NCBI GenBank assembly: GCA_021735245.1
Contig: JAIPHJ010000005.1
Span: 1-64,000 of the forward strand
Reading direction: 5' to 3'
From: Candidatus Bipolaricaulota bacterium
Lineage (GTDB): Bacteria > Bipolaricaulota > Bipolaricaulia > M55B111
DNA: 64,000 bases
Shown here: positions 42,867-50,816 of the stretch, one piece after another
How positions within the stretch are numbered: the stretch's first letter is position 1
How the letters are laid out: each line of letters starts with the position of its first letter
Notes under the pieces: generated by a model
The model's database searches: none
The model's input: the letters and a program-made list of their open reading frames with translations, nothing else
What the model was told of the DNA's origin: nothing
Program-made: the position numbers and the translations under genes

Positions 42867-44621
42867 ATGATTAAAAACGATATGACGATACTCATTGGCG
42901 GAGACGCCGGTCAGGGGATTCAGTCAACCGGTAATGGTTTCATCCAGTCTCTGACGAGAGCAGGATTGTTTCCCTTTGGAAGACAGGACTACCGGTCCCG
43001 TATCAGGGGTGGCCACAATTTTTTCGAGATAAGAGTTTCTGGCGAGCAAATCTATACCCACACGGACGGTGTCGATCTGCTGGTTGCTCTGACCGAGGAT
43101 TCTGTCGGGAAACACCTGGACGAAATTGTTCCCGGAGGGGGGGTTCTTTACGACGAGAATTTTGATCTGGATTCCGGCACCTTCGAGGGCCGGGACGTCC
43201 AGCCCTTTCCGGTGCCCTTCACTTCGATAGCCACGGACGAAGGTGGGGCGAAAGTCATGGCAAATACCGCTGCAATAGGTGCCGTAGCAGGCTTGACCGG
43301 TTTTGATATTTCTTACATAAACCGGATAGTCGAGGAGAATTTTGCAGTAAAAGGCGACTCGGTAGTCGAAAACAACGTTCAGGTTGCCGAAGCGGGCAAG
43401 AAATACGCCGAATCGAAAGGATACGAATTTGATTACGATCTTTCTCCCCTCCCTGGAAAACCGGATCGGATGGTTATTGACGGAAATCAGGCTTTTGCTC
43501 TGGGCGCTCTGACCGGAGGGTGTAATTTCATCTCGGCTTATCCGATGACCCCCTCCACTTCGATTCTGGAGTGGCTGACGAAGCATTCGGCCGAGCTCGA
43601 TATCGTTATTAAGCAACCGGAAAGCGAACTGGCAGCGATAAATATGGCAATAGGGGCCGGACACGTCGGGGCACGATCGCTGGTTACCACTTCCGGGGGC
43701 GGGTTTTCTCTAATGGTAGAGTCGCTGGGACTCGCCGGCATGACGGAAACTCCGATCGTTATTGCGGAGGTTCAGCGTCCTGGACCCAGTACAGGCCTGC
43801 CCACCAGAACAGGACAGGGCGATCTTTCTTCCGTCGTATTCGCTTCTCAGGGAGATTCTCCGAGACTGGTCCTGGCACCGGCAACTATAGAAGAAGCATT
43901 TCAGGCTGGAAAACGTGCTTTCGATCTGGCGGAGAAATACCAGCTGCCCGTGGTAGTGCTGAGCGACCAGCACCTTGCCGATTCGATCCGGGCCGTACCT
44001 CCCGAGGAATTCGATACGTCAGTAGATATCGATAGAGGAGAGCTTTTATCGGCGGAAGATCTGGAAGACCTCGAGGGCGATTACCTGCGGCACGAGTTTA
44101 CCGAGTCCGGGGTTTCCCCCCGAGCGGTTCCCGGCAATAAGAAAGCTGTTTACAAGACGACCGGCAACGAGCACGACGAACGCGGGGATATAACGGAAGA
44201 CCCGGATCTAAGGACGAGGATGATGGACAAACGGATGAAGAAGGTCGATAAGGCGTTAGAATCGGAATTCTCAGGGCCATTACTTTACGGTCCGGAGACC
44301 GCCGATATCACTTTTATCGGCTGGGGCTCGACGTACGGAGCGGTCAGAGAAGCCGTCGATAGACTGAACGAAGGCGGTACGAAAGCGAGCTTCTATCACT
44401 TCGACGAAATTTGGCCGCTGGAAGCCGGCGAAATAAAAGATCTCCTGGAATCTTCTCGGCGAACCCTGTTAGTGGAAAACAACTATTCCGGGCAGCTGGC
44501 GAGTTTGATTACGAGAGAGACCGGGGCCGAGACGCCGGACAGGATACTCAAATACGACGGGCGGCCGTTTACGCCGGAAATGATCCTCGCGGAAGTTCGA
44601 GACCTGGAGGAGGTGGAATGA
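42867..44621 (+). CDS. korA: 2-oxoacid:ferredoxin oxidoreductase, fused gamma-alpha subunit
   Basis: A 584-residue subunit. The N-terminal gamma domain (about 1-185, ILIGGDAGQGIQSTGNGF and GRQDYRSRIRGGHNFFEIRV) is fused to the alpha domain (from about 198, MVIDGNQAFALGALTGGCNF, SAYPMTPSTSILEWL, GAGHVGARSLVTTSGGGFSL). With korB it oxidises a 2-oxoacid plus CoA to acyl-CoA and reduced ferredoxin. 2-Oxoglutarate is the usual substrate of this two-subunit type; pyruvate or branched oxoacids are possible. GGGAGGT precedes the ATG. The stop is one base before the korB start. Confidence 0.93.
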   Translation: MIKNDMTILIGGDAGQGIQSTGNGFIQSLTRAGLFPFGRQDYRSRIRGGHNFFEIRVSGEQIYTHTDGVDLLVALTEDSVGKHLDEIVPGGGVLYDENFDLDSGTFEGRDVQPFPVPFTSIATDEGGAKVMANTAAIGAVAGLTGFDISYINRIVEENFAVKGDSVVENNVQVAEAGKKYAESKGYEFDYDLSPLPGKPDRMVIDGNQAFALGALTGGCNFISAYPMTPSTSILEWLTKHSAELDIVIKQPESELAAINMAIGAGHVGARSLVTTSGGGFSLMVESLGLAGMTETPIVIAEVQRPGPSTGLPTRTGQGDLSSVVFASQGDSPRLVLAPATIEEAFQAGKRAFDLAEKYQLPVVVLSDQHLADSIRAVPPEEFDTSVDIDRGELLSAEDLEDLEGDYLRHEFTESGVSPRAVPGNKKAVYKTTGNEHDERGDITEDPDLRTRMMDKRMKKVDKALESEFSGPLLYGPETADITFIGWGSTYGAVREAVDRLNEGGTKASFYHFDEIWPLEAGEIKDLLESSRRTLLVENNYSGQLASLITRETGAETPDRILKYDGRPFTPEMILAEVRDLEEVE

Positions 44622-44622
44622 G

Positions 44623-45501
44623 ATGAGTGAAGAAGTTTCACTATCCGACTATCAATATCCCACTGAACCGACCTGGTGTCCTGGCTGTGGCGACTTCGCA
44701 ATTTTGCGGAGCGTGAAGGCCTCGCTGACCGATTTGGGGTTAGCGCCTCACGAAAGCCTGATTGTCTCCGGCATCGGTTGTGGTAGCAAACTGCCGCATT
44801 ACATGAACGTAAATGGCTTTCATTCCGTCCACGGGAGACCGGTCGCGGTAGCTACAGGGGCAAAGATGGCAAACCCGGATATGAACGTCGTCGTAACTGC
44901 GGGTGACGGGGATAGCTACGGTATCGGCGGCAACCACTTTCTGCACGCCTGTAGGAGAAATATCGGAATTACCCAGATCGTCGAGGATAACAGAGTCTAC
45001 GGTCTGACCAAGGGTCAGTATTCTCCTACCAGCCATCAGGGTTTCGTCACGAAGACCAGCCCGGAGGGGGCGATCGAGCCTCCGGTCAGACCCGTTCCGA
45101 CCGCACTGACCAGCGGCGCGACGTTTATCGCCAGAACGTTTTCGGGTAGCGTGAAGGAAATGACGAAGATACTTGCTAAAGCCATGGACCACGAGGGTTA
45201 CGCTCTGGTGGACGTGCTTCAGCCCTGTGTAACATTCAATCCCGGTAGGTCCTACGACTTTTACAACGACCTCGTTTACGAACTGGATGACGATTACGAT
45301 CCGACGGACAGGAAAGCTGCCGAGGAGAAGGCGAAAGAGTGGGGAGACAGGATACCGCTGGGTGTAATTTACGAAGAAGATAGACCGACCTACGAGGAAC
45401 AGGTGCCGGCACTCTCCGAAGGACCGATAGTGAACAGGAGCCTCGATCCCGAGGAACGGAGCGGAGTGGATCTCGAGGAATTAAAGCGGGAATTTATCTG
45501 A
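44623..45501 (+). CDS. korB: 2-oxoacid:ferredoxin oxidoreductase subunit beta
   Basis: A 292-residue TPP-binding subunit. The cluster-binding WCPGCGDFAILRSV is present, as are GIGCGSKLPHYM, HGRPVAVATGAKMANP and the TPP/Mg motif GDGDSYGIGGNHF. It partners the upstream fused alpha-gamma subunit, whose stop is one base away. GGAGGTGG lies 6 bases before the ATG. A clear terminator follows at 45528. Confidence 0.95.
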   Translation: MSEEVSLSDYQYPTEPTWCPGCGDFAILRSVKASLTDLGLAPHESLIVSGIGCGSKLPHYMNVNGFHSVHGRPVAVATGAKMANPDMNVVVTAGDGDSYGIGGNHFLHACRRNIGITQIVEDNRVYGLTKGQYSPTSHQGFVTKTSPEGAIEPPVRPVPTALTSGATFIARTFSGSVKEMTKILAKAMDHEGYALVDVLQPCVTFNPGRSYDFYNDLVYELDDDYDPTDRKAAEEKAKEWGDRIPLGVIYEEDRPTYEEQVPALSEGPIVNRSLDPEERSGVDLEELKREFI

Positions 45502-45527
45502 GCACAGTTATTCTAATGGAGGTAGCT

Positions 45528-45559
45528 AGCCCCGCCTGACCGGGTGGGGCTTCTTTATT
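45528..45559 (+). terminator. Terminator after korB
   Basis: AGCCCC (45528-45533) and GGGGCT (45546-45551), extended inward by GCC/GGT pairs, form a 9-bp stem followed by TCTTTATT. Confidence 0.8.
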
Positions 45560-45665
45560 AGTTGTTTTTGAGGCCAGCCGGTACGGGGTTTTGGTATTGA
45601 AAATCCCGGACCTGAGTGCTATATTAAACTTGCGTTAATTCGTTTTTCAAAAATCATAAACTTTT

Positions 45666-45742
45666 CGGGACGTGGCGCAGCTTGGTAGCGCGCGCGCATG
45701 GGGCGCGCGAGGTCGCTGGTTCAAATCCAGTCGTCCCGACCA
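45666..45742 (+). tRNA. tRNA-Pro (anticodon GGG)
   Basis: Acceptor CGGGACG pairs with CGTCCCG, with discriminator A and an encoded CCA. The D-stem is GCGC/GCGC with the loop AGCTTGGTA. The anticodon stem CGCGC/GCGCG encloses ATGGGGC, giving anticodon GGG. The T-arm is GCTGGTTCAAATCCAGT. The C1-G72 pair is typical of tRNA-Pro. The tdk start codon is three bases after the CCA. Confidence 0.93.
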
Positions 45743-45745
45743 ACT

Positions 45746-46327
45746 ATGGCTGGTAGATTAGAAGTTATAACCGGTTGCATGTTTTCCGGAAAGAGCGAAG
45801 AGTTGATCCGTCGCGTCGACCGGGCGAACATCGCCGGACAAACGACACTCCTTTTTAAACCCCGTCTCGACGACCGGTATAGCAAGAACGCGGTCGTAAC
45901 TCACTACGGTAGAGAGTTCGAAGCCAAGCTGTTAAAGACCGGGGAAGAATCTATTTCCACCCTGGGCGAAGTAGCGGGGCCCGGGCAACTGGAAGACTCG
46001 GACATCGTTGCTTTTGACGAAGGAAATTTCTTCGGCGAGGACCTCTCTTCGCTGGTTCTGAAATTAATGGGGAGAGATAAAAGAGTCATAGTGGCCGGTC
46101 TCGACCTTACTTTCGCGGGCGACCCGTTCCACCCCATGCCCAGGTTGATGGCCGAAGCGGACAGGCTGGATAAGCTACACGCGGTCTGTACCGAATGTGG
46201 TGACGCGGCGACTAGGACTCAGAGGCTGATCGACGGGGAACCGGCCCCGGCCGACGACCAGGTCATAAAGGTCGGCGGTAAGGGAGCCTACGAAGCTCGT
46301 TGCCGGGATTGCTGGGAGCTTGGTTAA
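45746..46327 (+). CDS. tdk: Thymidine kinase (type II)
   Basis: Phosphorylates thymidine for salvage, 193 residues. The Walker A motif is GCMFSGKS (10-17), the Walker B/catalytic Glu region is VAFDEGNFF, and a structural zinc is bound by CTEC and CRDC. The ATG is 3 bases after the 3' end of tRNA-Pro, and the bases upstream are the tRNA acceptor stem; no Shine-Dalgarno exists. Cotranscription with the tRNA followed by processing would yield a leaderless message. An upstream in-frame start would lie inside the tRNA. Confidence 0.92.
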   Translation: MAGRLEVITGCMFSGKSEELIRRVDRANIAGQTTLLFKPRLDDRYSKNAVVTHYGREFEAKLLKTGEESISTLGEVAGPGQLEDSDIVAFDEGNFFGEDLSSLVLKLMGRDKRVIVAGLDLTFAGDPFHPMPRLMAEADRLDKLHAVCTECGDAATRTQRLIDGEPAPADDQVIKVGGKGAYEARCRDCWELG

Positions 46328-46480
46328 CTCCGGCCTCCGGGCATTAAGGCCTAGAAATATCCCCCTTGTGTAAAAACTTTCTTGTTCATCCCCGTTTTCC
46401 ACCCTACAGGTAAATAAGCGCAATTGTTTGCTCGCTATGAAAACCGCCGGTTGATGGAGTCTGCTCCTTTGTAAAAACAA

Positions 46481-46684
46481 AGCAGACCGGGTCCCCGTGC
46501 CAGTCCGATAGCCCTAATAAAGAACATCCGTGCGGACAATAGGAGCTCGTGCTGCTTCTTACGGCTAAATCATTTTATAGTTTAGCTCCCCTAGCAGGTC
46601 GGGCTCCCATGCCCGACCGATACGTTAGGTTGAACCACCAGGCTTACCGGGCCAAGAAGCAGCTGGAGCTCCCACGCTCCAGCG
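46481..46684. repeat. AGCAG-type REP cluster
   Basis: A degenerate REPIN (forward copy from 46481, inverted copy 46528-46556) is followed by two forward hairpins. One is at 46593-46619 (stem GGTCGGGC/GCCCGACC, loop TCCCAT), the other at 46658-46684 (stem CTGGAGC/GCTCCAG, loop TCCCAC). Both start with AGCAG. The rest of 46328-47459 holds E3 and E1 copies and no gene. Confidence 0.75.
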
Positions 46685-46758
46685 ATTGGTGAAAGTTAAT
46701 GCAATCAAGGGCTCCCATGCTTGTATGGAGAAACCATATCCAAAGTATCTAACGCTGT

Positions 46759-46910
46759 TCTCTGGTAATTGTTCGATAAAACCGCAGGCGATTTCCCCGG
46801 CGCGGAAATCGCTGCTTCCGATCTCGGCCTCGCTCCCCATGCTTTCAGAGAAAGCATGGAACCGTGCCCGCTCGGCCTCCGATAGTATTTTCCTGAACAA
46901 TTACCAGAGA
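46759..46910. repeat. E3 element, copy B
   Basis: A 152-bp element with perfect 16-bp terminal inverted repeats TCTCTGGTAATTGTTC (46759-46774) and GAACAATTACCAGAGA (46895-46910). The middle holds the hairpin CCATGCTTTC-AGA-GAAAGCATGG (46837-46859) at the spot where copy A carries an E2. It is an almost exact match to copy A over the rest of its length. Confidence 0.8.
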
Positions 46911-46957
46911 ACCTGAAGACCTACGTTTAATACATTACCTTACCTTTCTTACGTCTA

Positions 46958-47255
46958 GGGCTCCGGGCCGAGAAAATTCCAGCGACGCGGCGCATATGTC
47001 TGACCGAACCAGCACCCAGTTGAGTTTTGTTACATGGTCAAGGTCAATGACCAAGGATATATAGTGGCTACCTTTAATGCATTTCCTATAGGAATCAAAC
47101 CAGGAACGATTACTCAACTGGGTGCTGGTGAGGGATATTTCCGTAACCAGATAAGTTTAACTGTTTAAGAGTGATATTACCTATAAGCGGGACCCATTAT
47201 CCTGAACAGGACAGTTTGAGCACGCGAGTCGGAAATTTCCCGGCCCGGGAAGCCC
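46958..47255. repeat. E1 palindromic element, copy B (with inner E2 at 47009-47128)
   Basis: The outer arms GGGCTCCGGGCCGAGAAAA (from 46958) and CGGCCCGGGAAGCCC (to 47255) are inverted. The inner E2 has CCAGCACCCAGTTGAGT and ACTCAACTGGGTGCTGG. It shares CTTTAATGCATTTCCTA-type interior bases with copy A, but most of the E2 interior differs. Confidence 0.75.
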
Positions 47256-47273
47256 GGAGGTACTATCGGACGT

Positions 47274-47313
47274 GCCGGCCGGGCGCGGGGGTCCGGCCGG
47301 CTATGTTTTCTTT
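47274..47313. terminator. GC-rich hairpin with T-rich tail
   Basis: GCCGGCCGG (47274-47282) and CCGGCCGGC (47293-47301) form a perfect 9-bp stem followed by TATGTTTTCTTT. It lies between E1 copy B and the 3' end of gatB and resembles a plus-strand terminator. Confidence 0.5.
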
Positions 47314-47459
47314 AGGGGATCCGGTCTGCAGGTGCTAGTGAAACTGTGAAACTATGTTCGCATAACTTTAAAGTAAGCTTCCACTGGTAGGCTTTTTATC
47401 CAACAATTACCAGAGAAGGGAGTTTAAGTCAGCCAGAAAAATTCAACCAAATTCTTACC

Positions 47460-48854
47460 CTAAAGCTTCTCCTTCAGAATCTCCCTTGCCTTATTTGGGT
47501 CCGCCTGCCCTTCCGTTTTACTCATTAGCTGGCCGATAAGATACCCCAGGACCTTTTCGTTACCCGACCGAAAGTCCTCGACGGCGTCGGGGTTCTCCTC
47601 GATTACCGCCTCGATTTTCTCCGTTAGCGCACCCTCGTCGGAGATTCGTTTGAGCCCTTCTTCCTCGACTATCTCTTTTGGACTTTTGCTTTCAGTAAAC
47701 GCTCGTTCGAGCACGTCTTTTGCAGTATTGTCGTTTATTTCTCCCTCGCCGACCAGTTCCACGAGGTAGGCGAAGTCTCCCGGCTCTACGTCGCTCAGCT
47801 CTGTCTCCGGAAGTTTCAGCACCCGGAAGAGTTCGGACATGATCCAGTTGCTTATTTCCTTGGGAGAATCGTATTCATCAACAGCCTGCTCGAAGTAGCC
47901 CGCGATCTCTTTGTCCTCGGTAAGCACCCCGACGTCGTAATCGGGTAGGTCGTACTCCTTTTTCCAGCGTCGCTCTTTTTCCCGGGGCAGTTCGGGTAGG
48001 TTTTCCTCTATCCTTTCCTTCCAGTCCTCGTCGATTACAAGCGGAACGAGGTCGGGTTCGGGGAAGTACCTGTAGTCGTGGGCTTCTTCCTTGGATCTCA
48101 TTGGCCTGGCTTCTTCGGCGTCCGCGTCCCAGCCCAGCGTAACCTGGTCGATTTTTCCCCCCGATTCGAGGGTTTCTTTTTGCCTGTTTTCCTCGAACCT
48201 GAGCGCACTTTCTACGGCCCGGAAAGAGTTCATGTTTTTTACTTCCGTTTTCGTCCCCATCTCTTCGTTATCAGACAGTGAAATGTTTGCGTCACACCGG
48301 AGAGAACCCTTCTCCATATCTCCGCTGCAGACTTCTACGTAGCGAAGAATTTGCCGGAGCTTCTCCATAAAATCTCGAGCATCCTTAGGTGAGTTGAGGT
48401 CGGGTTCGGTAACTATCTCTATGAGCGGGACGCCAACCCGGTTCAAATCTACCGAACTGGTCCCCCCGGACTGGTGAATAAGCTTTCCCGCGTCCTCTTC
48501 CAGGTGGACTCTCCTTATTCTTATTTTTTCTCCGTTCAGTTTTAGGTAACCGTTTACCGCAAGCGGTTCGTCGAACTGAGATATCTGATAACCCTTGGGC
48601 AGGTCGGGGTAAAAGTAGTTCTTCCGGTCAAACTTCGACCTTTCCGGTATTTCACAGTTAAGAGCCAGTGCCGCGCGGAGTCCGTAGTCCACGGCTCTTT
48701 TGTTGATTACGGGCAGGGTCCCGGGCATTCCGAGACATACGGGACAGGTATTGCTGTTTGGTTCCTTGCCGAAATAGTCGGCGGAGCAGCCACAGAACAG
48801 CTTCGTTTCCGTCTGGAGCTGGGCGTGTATTTCGAGACCGATTACCGTTTGCAT
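47460..48854 (-). CDS. gatB: Asp-tRNA(Asn)/Glu-tRNA(Gln) amidotransferase subunit B
   Basis: The tRNA-binding and kinase-like subunit of GatCAB, 464 residues. The N-terminal VIGLEIHAQLQTETKLFCGC with TCPVCLGMPGTLPVIN, FDRKNYFYPDLPKGYQISQ and the C-terminal YqeY-like helical domain are typical. It transamidates misacylated tRNA. GAGGAGGAATTTT precedes the ATG. gatA and gatC are not adjacent, so the complex is encoded at separate loci. Confidence 0.96.
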   Translation of the reverse strand: MQTVIGLEIHAQLQTETKLFCGCSADYFGKEPNSNTCPVCLGMPGTLPVINKRAVDYGLRAALALNCEIPERSKFDRKNYFYPDLPKGYQISQFDEPLAVNGYLKLNGEKIRIRRVHLEEDAGKLIHQSGGTSSVDLNRVGVPLIEIVTEPDLNSPKDARDFMEKLRQILRYVEVCSGDMEKGSLRCDANISLSDNEEMGTKTEVKNMNSFRAVESALRFEENRQKETLESGGKIDQVTLGWDADAEEARPMRSKEEAHDYRYFPEPDLVPLVIDEDWKERIEENLPELPREKERRWKKEYDLPDYDVGVLTEDKEIAGYFEQAVDEYDSPKEISNWIMSELFRVLKLPETELSDVEPGDFAYLVELVGEGEINDNTAKDVLERAFTESKSPKEIVEEEGLKRISDEGALTEKIEAVIEENPDAVEDFRSGNEKVLGYLIGQLMSKTEGQADPNKAREILKEKL

Positions 48855-49024
48855 GGTAAAATTCCTCCTCTAGCTGGTACAGCCTAAGTCAAGCAATTCT
48901 CTTCCTTTCGGTCAAGGTCCGACTAAGAGACCAGAACAAATTGTCTTTCATTCTTTCACCGGATCCTTTTACCCAGGGGGTTTAGTTTAACTGCGTAAAA
49001 GAAGTTCCTTTCCCGACCCTAAAA

Positions 49025-49134
49025 CCAGCACCCAGTTTAATATAGAGAATCGAATATAATCCAATAACTTGCAGTTAATTCTACGTCCGTAAGGCTTGTT
49101 CAGAATTCACCAAGAATATTAAACTGGGTGCTGG
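49025..49134. repeat. E2 element, solitary complete copy
   Basis: A 110-bp element with perfect 19-bp inverted repeats CCAGCACCCAGTTTAATAT (49025-49043) and ATATTAAACTGGGTGCTGG (49116-49134). The 72-base interior is unlike the other E2 copies. The rest of the 381-base gap between gatB and the DUF123 gene shows nothing I can name. Confidence 0.8.
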
Positions 49135-49235
49135 ACCAACTTGCTGTTCCAGAACTAACTGCTCGATTAGTCTGGTTCATCTAATCGGTATATGTAAATC
49201 GATCAATTTTGGTACAACAAAAGATAGCGGAAATA

Positions 49236-49685
49236 CTATCCCCATTCAAAACGAATTGGCTTGCCCTCCGGTGCTAGCCGGTCGAGTTTCTTTATTAATC
49301 TCTCTTTACTTTCCGGATTGTAGCTGAACAGGTGTGAGAAACAGTCGCAGTCCGACGATCCGAAACCCTCGACGGGCTGGTCGAACAGCTCTGCCAGGTC
49401 CGAAACCAGTTCGCATTCCAGGTCCCTTTCGGTGGGGATCAGCCATGTTTCCCGAATTTCTCCCGGACCGGTCAGGTAATCGACGTGCCAGTGATCGCTT
49501 CCGGAGGATCCGGTCGAGACCTTCATGTGTCGGGTAACGCGCTGGAGACCTCCCGGTCCATGGGCAGACCCGACGTAGAGGTATTTTCCCCGGAACTCTT
49601 CCCGGGCCAGATTCCCGATCTCGAGCTCCTGGGTCTTTTCTATCTTGATAATTAACGCGTAGATTCCTTCCGGATATTGGGACAT
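49236..49685 (-). CDS. DUF123 (GIY-YIG superfamily) protein
   Basis: A 149-residue protein. The segment GIYALIIKIEKTQELEIGNL, then GKYLYVGSAHGPGGLQRVTRH and DHWHVDYLT, is the DUF123 pattern. That family is commonest in archaea and sometimes fused to endonuclease III. It keeps the YVGSA-type GIY-YIG core, but nuclease activity is not established for the family. The gene stands 16 bases from the galE stop on the same strand and could be cotranscribed with galE. No clear ribosome-binding site precedes the ATG. Confidence 0.8.
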   Translation of the reverse strand: MSQYPEGIYALIIKIEKTQELEIGNLAREEFRGKYLYVGSAHGPGGLQRVTRHMKVSTGSSGSDHWHVDYLTGPGEIRETWLIPTERDLECELVSDLAELFDQPVEGFGSSDCDCFSHLFSYNPESKERLIKKLDRLAPEGKPIRFEWG

Positions 49686-49701
49686 ATAATAGTTTTGAAG
49701 T

Positions 49702-50697
49702 TTAGTTTATACCGTAGCGTTTCTTTATCCAGTTCCAGCTGGTTTCCACTATTGGTGTCAGGTCGGTGATTTCCGGCTTCCAGTTTAACCCTTGGAAGCC
49801 TTTTTGGGGATCCGCTACTAGTTTCGGCGGATCACCGGGCCTTCTTTCCCCTTCTCTAACAGGTATATCTATTTCCGTTACCTCTTTACAGGTTTCGATT
49901 ACTTCCTTTACTGAATGGCCCTGGCCCGTGCCCAGGTTGTAAGCGAGGTAGTTCTCGCTTTCCCCCCTTAGGGCATCCAGTGCGGCTACGTGAGCCCTCG
50001 CCAGGTCGTTGACGTGAATGAAATCCCTTATCGCCGTTCCGTCGGGCGTGTCGTAGTCCGTGCCAAATATCTCGATGTAATCTCTTTCCCCGGCTGCCGC
50101 CTCAAGGACGACGGGAATAAGGTGCGTCTCCGGGTCGTGGATCTCTCCGAGTTCACCCTCCGGGTCCGTGCCGGCGGCATTGAAATAGCGAAGCGAGCAT
50201 GCTGATACCGGGTAGGCTCCGGTATAATCCTCAAGTATCCGTTCGAAAGCTAATTTCGTTTGCCCGTACGGGTTCTCGGGTTCTTTGGGTGCGTCCTCCT
50301 TTATCGGTACCTTCTCCGGGTCGCCGTAAATAGCGGCACTGGAAGAGAAGATGAATTTATCGATTCCAGAGTCCCTGGCTGCGTTCAGGAGCGTTAACCC
50401 CTTTACTACGTTGTTCTCGTAGTACTTCGCCGGATCCCGCACCGATTCTCCTACCCGGCAGTGGGCCGCAAAGTGCATGACGGCTTCCGGTTCGTATTTA
50501 CGAAAGGTCTCGTCCAGAAGCTCCCTGTTCCCTATATCTCCCTCTACGAAATGCTCTGTTAGAACGAACTCCTCGTGACCCGAGACCAGACTATCCAGGA
50601 CTACCACTTCGTAGTTCTTTCCAAGCAACTGTTTGACGGTGTGGCTCCCGATATACCCGGCGCCTCCGGTTACTAATACTGTCTCCTTTTTTGACAT
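49702..50697 (-). CDS. galE: UDP-glucose 4-epimerase
   Basis: Interconverts UDP-glucose and UDP-galactose, 331 residues. The NAD-binding GGAGYIGSHTVKQLL is at the N-terminus. The catalytic Ser region FSSSAAIYGDP and YxxxK (YGQTK) follow, then SLRYFNAAGTDPEGELGE and IRDFIHVNDLARAH. I choose the ATG at 50697 (MSKKETVLVTGG) because the GGGGGGC upstream can act as a ribosome-binding site; an ATG at 50757 would add 20 non-conserved residues. The gene is divergent from the aminopeptidase gene. Confidence 0.94.
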   Translation of the reverse strand: MSKKETVLVTGGAGYIGSHTVKQLLGKNYEVVVLDSLVSGHEEFVLTEHFVEGDIGNRELLDETFRKYEPEAVMHFAAHCRVGESVRDPAKYYENNVVKGLTLLNAARDSGIDKFIFSSSAAIYGDPEKVPIKEDAPKEPENPYGQTKLAFERILEDYTGAYPVSACSLRYFNAAGTDPEGELGEIHDPETHLIPVVLEAAAGERDYIEIFGTDYDTPDGTAIRDFIHVNDLARAHVAALDALRGESENYLAYNLGTGQGHSVKEVIETCKEVTEIDIPVREGERRPGDPPKLVADPQKGFQGLNWKPEITDLTPIVETSWNWIKKRYGIN

Positions 50698-50816
50698 AAA
50701 GCCCCCCAATTTGGCGATCGGTAACTCTTTTCCAAATATTAACGGCATCGATTGCAATTGACAAACGTTACTTCTATTACTTGCAAAGACGGGAATATAC
50801 CCGAAAATATCCCATT

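Noticed and set aside
49025-49134. E2 elements as integron attC sites
   Set aside because: Length and covarying stem recall attC, but the ends lack the GTTRRRY and RYYYAAC core boxes, the elements do not alternate with single promoterless genes, and no integrase is seen. A different recombination system remains possible.
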